Part shown: in pieces, positions 6,731 to 10,715 of the stretch
Position numbering within the stretch: position 1 is the first letter of the stretch
How the letters are laid out: the number at the start of each line of letters is the position of its first letter
NCBI GenBank assembly: GCA_905235425.1
Contig: CAJOKY010000080.1
Span: 1 to 10,715 of the forward strand
Direction: 5' to 3'
From: an uncultured Selenomonadaceae bacterium
Lineage (GTDB): Bacteria > Bacillota > Negativicutes > Selenomonadales > Selenomonadaceae
Length of the DNA: 10,715 nt
Position numbers and translations under genes: made by a program
Notes under the pieces: generated by a model
Database searches by the model: none
The model's input: only the letters and a program-made list of their open reading frames with translations
What the model was told of the DNA's origin: nothing

Positions 6731-7801
6731 TCACTGCTCAACCAATTTAGCCTCATCCTCTGATTGCGGTTTAGCCATAATCTGAATGTTTTCAGGGTCT
6801 AAATGCAAACTTACTTCTTCGCCGACTTCGCGTCTGTGAATCGACTGGATAAGCCAATCGAAACCTCCGGCGGAAACTATTATATCATAAGACATACCCC
6901 AAAAGCTGATTTTTGTGACAACGCCGTTAAGCGCGTCTTCTTGCGGCGCGTCAAGGGTAATGTCTTCAGGGCGTATCTGTACGTCGACGGGACTTTCAAG
7001 GGGAAAACCTACGTCTACGCAGGGATACTCTCTGCCCAAAATTCTAACCAATTTATCGTGAACCATTACGCCATCAATAATGTTGCTGTCACCGATAAAA
7101 TCAGCTACAAAGGCGTTTTCCGGCTCATTGTAGACATTTTCCGGCGTGCCTACCTGCTGAATGTAGCCTTGATTCATTACGACGACGGTATCGGACATAG
7201 AAAGCGCCTCTTCTTGGTCGTGCGTGACAAATACAAAAGTTATGCCTGTCTCGCGCTTAATGCGTACCAATTCTTGGCGCATACTTCGACGTAATTTTAA
7301 ATCCAGCGCGCTTAAAGGTTCGTCAAGCAGTAAAACCTTAGGCTCGTTTACAATGGCGCGAGCTATGGCGATGCGTTGTTGTTGACCGCCGCTTAACTTT
7401 GTCACGTCGTGTTTTTCGTAGCCTTCAAGGTTTACCAGTTTAAGCGCGTAGGAAATTTTCCCTCGAATATAGTCGGCGCTCTTGCCGCTGTTTTTTGGTC
7501 CGAATGCTATATTTTCTTCAACGTTCATATGTGAAAACAGGGAATATTTTTGAAAAACGGTATTAATCGGACGCTTATTCGGCGGTACATTTGTGATATC
7601 TTTACCGCTGAAAATTACCTTGCCTGAATCCGGCATTTCAAAGCCGCCCAAAATCCTAAGCAACGTTGTTTTGCCGCAACCTGAAGGTCCCAGCAACGTT
7701 ACAAATTCATTTTCGTGAATTGTGAGTTCAATCTCGTCTAAGACAGTCAAACTGCCGAATGTTTTAACCACATTTTCCAAACGTATTAATTCCTTTTTCA
7801 A
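6731..7801 (-). CDS. potA: Polyamine ABC transporter ATPase PotA
   Basis: The cytoplasmic ATPase powering polyamine import through PotB/PotC. In order: Walker A GPSGCGKTT (38-46), Q-loop Gln84 in VFQKYSLF, signature LSGGQ (136-140), Walker B VLLLDEP (156-162), D-loop SALD (164-167) and switch His194 in FVTHDQEE. A C-terminal TOBE-like regulatory domain follows, with QIRPEDI near 275. At 356 residues it is close to E. coli PotA (378). The start taken is TTG 7801. Its ribosome binding site is weak (GAGAAG), so the TTG at codon 8, preceded by AAGGA, is a possible alternative. No ATG precedes the Walker A motif. As the first gene of the operon it follows heptamer array E, and I see no convincing promoter in the 60-base gap. 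Confidence 0.96.
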   Translation of the reverse strand: MKKELIRLENVVKTFGSLTVLDEIELTIHENEFVTLLGPSGCGKTTLLRILGGFEMPDSGKVIFSGKDITNVPPNKRPINTVFQKYSLFSHMNVEENIAFGPKNSGKSADYIRGKISYALKLVNLEGYEKHDVTKLSGGQQQRIAIARAIVNEPKVLLLDEPLSALDLKLRRSMRQELVRIKRETGITFVFVTHDQEEALSMSDTVVVMNQGYIQQVGTPENVYNEPENAFVADFIGDSNIIDGVMVHDKLVRILGREYPCVDVGFPLESPVDVQIRPEDITLDAPQEDALNGVVTKISFWGMSYDIIVSAGGFDWLIQSIHRREVGEEVSLHLDPENIQIMAKPQSEDEAKLVEQ

Positions 7802-7827
7802 TTTATCTTCTCAGCAACCTTTCTTTT

Positions 7828-7869
7828 TAGAGAGTAGAGGGTAGGAGGTAGATAGTAGGGGCTAGCTCC
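7828..7869. repeat. Heptamer array E, after the four-helix-bundle gene
   Basis: Six 7-base units: TAGAGAG, TAGAGGG, TAGGAGG, TAGATAG, TAGGGGC, TAGCTCC. The array overlaps the last two codons and TAG stop of the four-helix-bundle gene (stop 7864-7862). Units TAGAGGG, TAGGAGG and TAGATAG also occur in array A, about 7 kb away. Confidence 0.85.
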
Positions 7870-8215
7870 TATTAGAAATCATGGTATTCAATATCTTTGC
7901 AATTTCTGTACACAAGTTAAATGCAATTTTTGTGTCAGCGTCTTTCAAATATCCAAGTTTCTGACAAATAAAAATTTGAGTTTCAAGTTCTCCCAATGAG
8001 CCGCGTGCAATGTATAAAAAACGTGCAAATTCTTTTTCCGAAGAACGGTTTCTGCCTTCCGCAATGTTTGACGGAATGGAAACAGCTGCTCTGCGCATTT
8101 GGTCTGCAAGCGAATAAGTTTCTTCCTTTGGCAATTTTTTTATTAAACGGTAAATTTCCACCACTAAATCAATAGATTTTTGCCAAACAGTTAAATTGGT
8201 AACAATTTTAACCAA
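7862..8215 (-). CDS. Four-helix-bundle protein (bS23/Avd-like family)
   Basis: A 117-residue, highly helical protein with the family hallmarks: LTVWQKSIDLVVEIY (8-22), QMRRAAVSIPSNIAEG (39-54), EFARFLYIARGSLGELETQ (62-80) and KLGYL (86-90). Relatives are encoded in intervening sequences of 23S rRNA in Leptospira and Coxiella. The same fold is used by Avd, the nucleic-acid-binding partner of diversity-generating-retroelement reverse transcriptases. No enzymatic motif is visible and the function is unknown; nucleic-acid binding is a family-based inference. The start is TTG 8215, with AGGAGG about 7 bases upstream. The gene is bracketed by heptamer arrays F and E, sits between two unrelated housekeeping genes, and its last residues and stop are made of array sequence, so it looks inserted. 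Confidence 0.9.
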   Translation of the reverse strand: MVKIVTNLTVWQKSIDLVVEIYRLIKKLPKEETYSLADQMRRAAVSIPSNIAEGRNRSSEKEFARFLYIARGSLGELETQIFICQKLGYLKDADTKIAFNLCTEIAKILNTMISNRS

Positions 8216-8237
8216 ATTAATCCCTCCTATCTTTTAT

Positions 8238-8356
8238 TAGATGGTAGAGAGTAGAGAGTAGAGAGTAGGGAGTAGGGAGTAGGAATTACAATCTACAATC
8301 TACTTTCTACCCTCTACAATCTACCCTCTACAATCTACCCTCTACAATCTAAATCC
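8238..8356. repeat. Heptamer array F, between flhA and the four-helix-bundle gene
   Basis: Seventeen 7-base units in perfect register. The left half is TAGATGG, TAGAGAG three times, TAGGGAG twice and TAGGAAT. The right half alternates TACAATC and TACCCTC, with one TACTTTC, and ends TAAATCC. The halves are imperfect inverses; for example, 8244-8254 pairs with 8307-8317 in the flhA-sense RNA over 11 bases with one G-U. The array overlaps the flhA stop codon (8351-8349) and ends about 8 bases before the four-helix-bundle ribosome binding site. Confidence 0.93.
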
Positions 8357-10445
8357 TAACCACTCCCAAAATCTGAATTTCAATATTCGGCGTAATTTCT
8401 GCATGTGAAACAATGGTAAGCCCTTGCACCGAGCGCGATACAAGCTTTTTGAAGTAAAGACGTACGGCGGGACTTGTCAACACGACAGCACCGTAACCCA
8501 TATTTGCCAATTTGTTAAGTTCATTTTCAAGTGACGCCAGCATTTTACGCGTTGAATCAGGATCCAAATTGACATATGAACCGTGATCCGTGCGCTGTAC
8601 ACCGCCGGCAATGCGATTTTCCAACGCGGGGTCTAACGTTATGCACGGCAGAACATTTCCGCCTTGTACAACCTGCGCGGTAATCTGTCTTGACATTGCG
8701 TGGCGTACATATTCCGTGAGAATTTCTGTATCTTTCGTAGCCTTTGAATAGTCCGATAAAACTTCCAAAATCGTAGCCATATCGCGAATGGAAATGCGCT
8801 CTTCCAAAAGATTTGCCAAAACCTTTTGAATTTCGCCGACGCCCATAAGATCCGGTACAACTTCGTTGACAAGCGCGGAATTTGTCTTTGCCAAATTGTC
8901 CAAAAGATTTTGTGTCTCTTGACGACCGAGAATTTCAGCGGCGTGTTGCTTAATGACTTCTGTTAAGTGCGTAGCCAAAACCGATACCGCGTCAACTACC
9001 GTGTAGCCGTTCAATTCCGCCTGTTCGCGTTCACTTTCGGGAATCCAAATTGCCGGTAAACCAAATGCAGGTTCAACCGTCGGGGTACCCGGGACTTCTT
9101 CAAATACCGTGCCGGAGTTCATCGCCAAAAAGTGGTCTAGCATCAATTCACCGCGTGCAATTTCCATACCCTTAAGCTTGATAACGTACGCGCTCGGCTT
9201 AATCTGAATGTTATCGCGAATACGAATTGTGGGTACGACTAAGCCCATTTCAATCGCGCATTGACGACGAATCATTACAATTCTGTCCAAAAGGTCGCCG
9301 CCTTGTCCCGTGTCAACTAATGGAATCAGCGCGTAACCTATTTCAAGCTCCATTGGGTCAACCTGCAAAAGTGACACGATATTTTCCGGTTTCGTAGCTT
9401 CTGTACGCGCCTTGACTTCCTTAGCCTCTTCCTGCACCTCTTCGGTAATGACATTTTTCCTTCTAAGATTGTAGCCGACAAACGCGCAGAGGCAGGCAAG
9501 AGTGAAGAAAGGAACGCCCGGCAGACCGGGTACAAGTGACATTGCCGTTAAAACGCCTGCAGTTATCAAATAAATTCTTTCGTTGCGTACGAGTTGCTTT
9601 ACAAGATCATTGCCTAAATCGCCTTCCGACGCCGCGCGTGTTACGATTAAACCTGTTGCAGTTGAAATTAACAGTGCGGGAATTTGGCTTACAAGACCTT
9701 CACCGACAGTTAAAAGCGTGTATGTTTGAAGAGCCTCAACCGCCGCCATGTCACGTTGAACCATACCGATGACAAAGCCGCCGCCGATATTTATCAGCAT
9801 TATAATAATTGCGGCTATCGCGTCACCTTTTACGAACTTCGACGCACCGTCCATAGCGCCGAAGAAGTCCGCTTCGCGTTGAATTTTTTCACGACGTACC
9901 TTTGCTTCAGCGTCATTTATCGCGCCCTGATTCAAGTCCGCGTCAATAGCCATTTGTTTACCGGGCATAGCGTCCAATGTGAAACGCGCAGATACTTCAG
10001 CTACACGCTCGGAGCCTTTTGTTATGACGATAAAATTTATTATGACAAGGATTATAAACATTATAAAGCCGACAACGGGGTTACCGCCTACGACGAAATT
10101 TCCAAATGCCGTTATGACTTCGCCGGCGTAACCGTTTAGCAAGATTAATCGCGTCGACGAAATATTAAGCGCCAATCTGAAAAGCGTTGTCACCAAAAGT
10201 AGCGAAGGGAAAACCGATAAATCCAGCGCCTCTTCATTGTAAATCGCGCTCATTATGACGACAATCGCAATGGTTATGTTAAAGCAAATTAAAACGTCCA
10301 AAAGTGCGGTTGGCAACGGGATAATCATCATTATGACAATCATTACAAGCGTTACCGCAATTATTACGTCGCTGTACCTCTGTATGAACGATCCTAAACC
10401 GGCAAGCTGATTGTCTACTACGGATTCGTTATTTGGTTCAGCCAT
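8349..10445 (-). CDS. flhA: Flagellar type III export gate protein FlhA
   Basis: The major export-gate membrane protein of the flagellar type III secretion apparatus; it forms a nonameric ring that receives chaperone-substrate complexes. At 698 residues it is full length. The N-terminal half has about eight membrane segments (about 26-45, 50-68, 78-96, 112-140, 208-230, 245-268, 292-306, 310-326). The FHIPEP signature FRLALNISSTRLILLNG is at 89-105, and the conserved cytoplasmic loop TLDAMPGKQMAIDADLNQG at 156-174. Residues from about 330 are the soluble substrate-docking domain. It starts at ATG 10445 with AAGGAAG 7 bases upstream. The usual partner flhF does not follow; a four-helix-bundle gene and the pot operon do. 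The last codons meet heptamer array F. Confidence 0.97.
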   Translation of the reverse strand: MAEPNNESVVDNQLAGLGSFIQRYSDVIIAVTLVMIVIMMIIPLPTALLDVLICFNITIAIVVIMSAIYNEEALDLSVFPSLLLVTTLFRLALNISSTRLILLNGYAGEVITAFGNFVVGGNPVVGFIMFIILVIINFIVITKGSERVAEVSARFTLDAMPGKQMAIDADLNQGAINDAEAKVRREKIQREADFFGAMDGASKFVKGDAIAAIIIMLINIGGGFVIGMVQRDMAAVEALQTYTLLTVGEGLVSQIPALLISTATGLIVTRAASEGDLGNDLVKQLVRNERIYLITAGVLTAMSLVPGLPGVPFFTLACLCAFVGYNLRRKNVITEEVQEEAKEVKARTEATKPENIVSLLQVDPMELEIGYALIPLVDTGQGGDLLDRIVMIRRQCAIEMGLVVPTIRIRDNIQIKPSAYVIKLKGMEIARGELMLDHFLAMNSGTVFEEVPGTPTVEPAFGLPAIWIPESEREQAELNGYTVVDAVSVLATHLTEVIKQHAAEILGRQETQNLLDNLAKTNSALVNEVVPDLMGVGEIQKVLANLLEERISIRDMATILEVLSDYSKATKDTEILTEYVRHAMSRQITAQVVQGGNVLPCITLDPALENRIAGGVQRTDHGSYVNLDPDSTRKMLASLENELNKLANMGYGAVVLTSPAVRLYFKKLVSRSVQGLTIVSHAEITPNIEIQILGVVRI

Positions 10446-10523
10446 TGTACCACTTCCTTAGGCAGAAAACCTTTCGACAAAATAATTTTAAAATCAATTA
10501 CTATGTAAAATTTAACAACGTAT

Positions 10524-10553
10524 AAAATACCATAAAAAGCCCTTGTTTGTCTA
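10524..10553 (-). promoter_or_regulatory. Candidate flhA promoter
   Basis: On the minus strand, TAGACA (10553-10548) and TATTTT (10529-10524) lie 18 bases apart, with a TG extended -10 element (TGGTATTTT). They fall in the AT-rich leader about 80 bases before flhA. The match is moderate; no sigma-28 motif was recognised. Confidence 0.3.
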
Positions 10554-10560
10554 CAATATT

Positions 10561-10616
10561 TTAGGGATTAGGGATTAGGGAGCAGGGAGTAGGGAGTAGT
10601 ACCTACTACTAACTAC
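10561..10616. repeat. Heptamer array G upstream of flhA
   Basis: Eight 7-base units: TTAGGGA three times, GCAGGGA, GTAGGGA, GTAGTAC, CTACTAC, TAACTAC. Five GGG runs at exact 7-base spacing (10564-10594) make a G-quadruplex pattern on the plus strand. AGTAGTA (10595-10601) and TACTACT (10604-10610) form a perfect 7-base inverted repeat around CC. Confidence 0.88.
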
Positions 10617-10664
10617 TAGGGCGTGTTGAATAAGTTTAATTCATATGAAAAAGTTTTTTAATAC

Positions 10665-10693
10665 TTACTTTCTTTTGGCGCAAAAGAAAGTAA
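10665..10693. repeat. Perfect 13-bp hairpin near the window edge
   Basis: TTACTTTCTTTTG (10665-10677) and CAAAAGAAAGTAA (10681-10693) are exact reverse complements around GCG. There is no T-run directly after either arm, so it is not a clean terminator. The rest of 10621-10715 holds no gene I can support. A plus-strand frame from ATG 10645 is open to the edge but is built from this hairpin. Confidence 0.7.
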
Positions 10694-10715
10694 CAAAGAA
10701 AACATGTCCGCTGCA

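Noticed and set aside
6803..7294. 163-codon plus-strand open frame
   Set aside because: Antisense to potA, whose ATPase motifs fix the coding strand.
888..8356. CRISPR array for the repeat-rich regions
   Set aside because: Units are 7 bases and directly abutting, with no unique spacers and no cas genes.
9726..10139. 137-codon plus-strand open frame
   Set aside because: Antisense to conserved membrane and loop regions of flhA.
10561..10581. Telomere-like TTAGGG repeat
   Set aside because: The unit is TTAGGGA, period seven, and it grades into other heptamers, so it belongs to the array family.
10645..10715. Possible start of a plus-strand gene (MKKFFNTYFLLAQKKVTKK)
   Set aside because: Most codons come from the perfect hairpin, no good ribosome binding site precedes it, and it is cut by the window edge.

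Overview
The window reads as a chromosomal segment of a low-to-moderate GC, flagellated bacterium. Strong AGGAGG-type ribosome binding sites, very frequent TTG start codons, MreB, a three-part U32/DUF3656 protein and a Firmicutes-like FlhA together suggest a Firmicutes-type genome. A Negativicutes (Selenomonas-like) host is my best guess, from pattern recognition only. No rRNA, tRNA, CRISPR array or recognisable transposase is visible.

Every gene I can support lies on the minus strand. In transcription order (right to left) they are: flhA (flagellar export gate, 10445-8349); a small four-helix-bundle (bS23/Avd-like) gene (8215-7862); the polyamine ABC transporter operon potA-potB-potC-potD (7801-3846); a bidirectional terminator and probable mreB promoter (about 3753-3790); mreB (3706-2723) with its own terminator; a U32/DUF3656 gene that reads as two ORFs (2665-1820 and 1644-67); and the first codons of rarA (65 to the window edge).

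The unusual layer is a family of degenerate heptanucleotide tandem arrays, about 0.67 kb or 6% of the window, at seven places: 888-985, 1654-1878, 4931-5007, 5821-5876, 7828-7869, 8238-8356 and 10561-10616. The units keep an exact 7-base period while their letters drift (TAGGGGG, TAGAGGG, AGTAGTC, TTCCCTG, TACAATC and so on). Most arrays switch from TAG-type units on the left to CCCT/TAC-type units on the right, so they can fold back on themselves. Four arrays sit exactly at the stop codon of the preceding gene. Two lie in frame inside the U32/DUF3656 gene, in the linkers between its domains. Two bracket the four-helix-bundle gene, which makes that gene a candidate partner of the repeat family.

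The larger array in the U32 gene is a 70+63+63 bp higher-order repeat containing one 8-base unit. That single extra base is exactly what splits the gene: removing it (position 1861 or 1862) would join both halves into one 865-residue protein.

The pot genes form a complete spermidine/putrescine importer: ATPase, two permeases and a lipoprotein. flhA, mreB and the U32/DUF3656 gene are housekeeping genes and appear here without their commonest partners.
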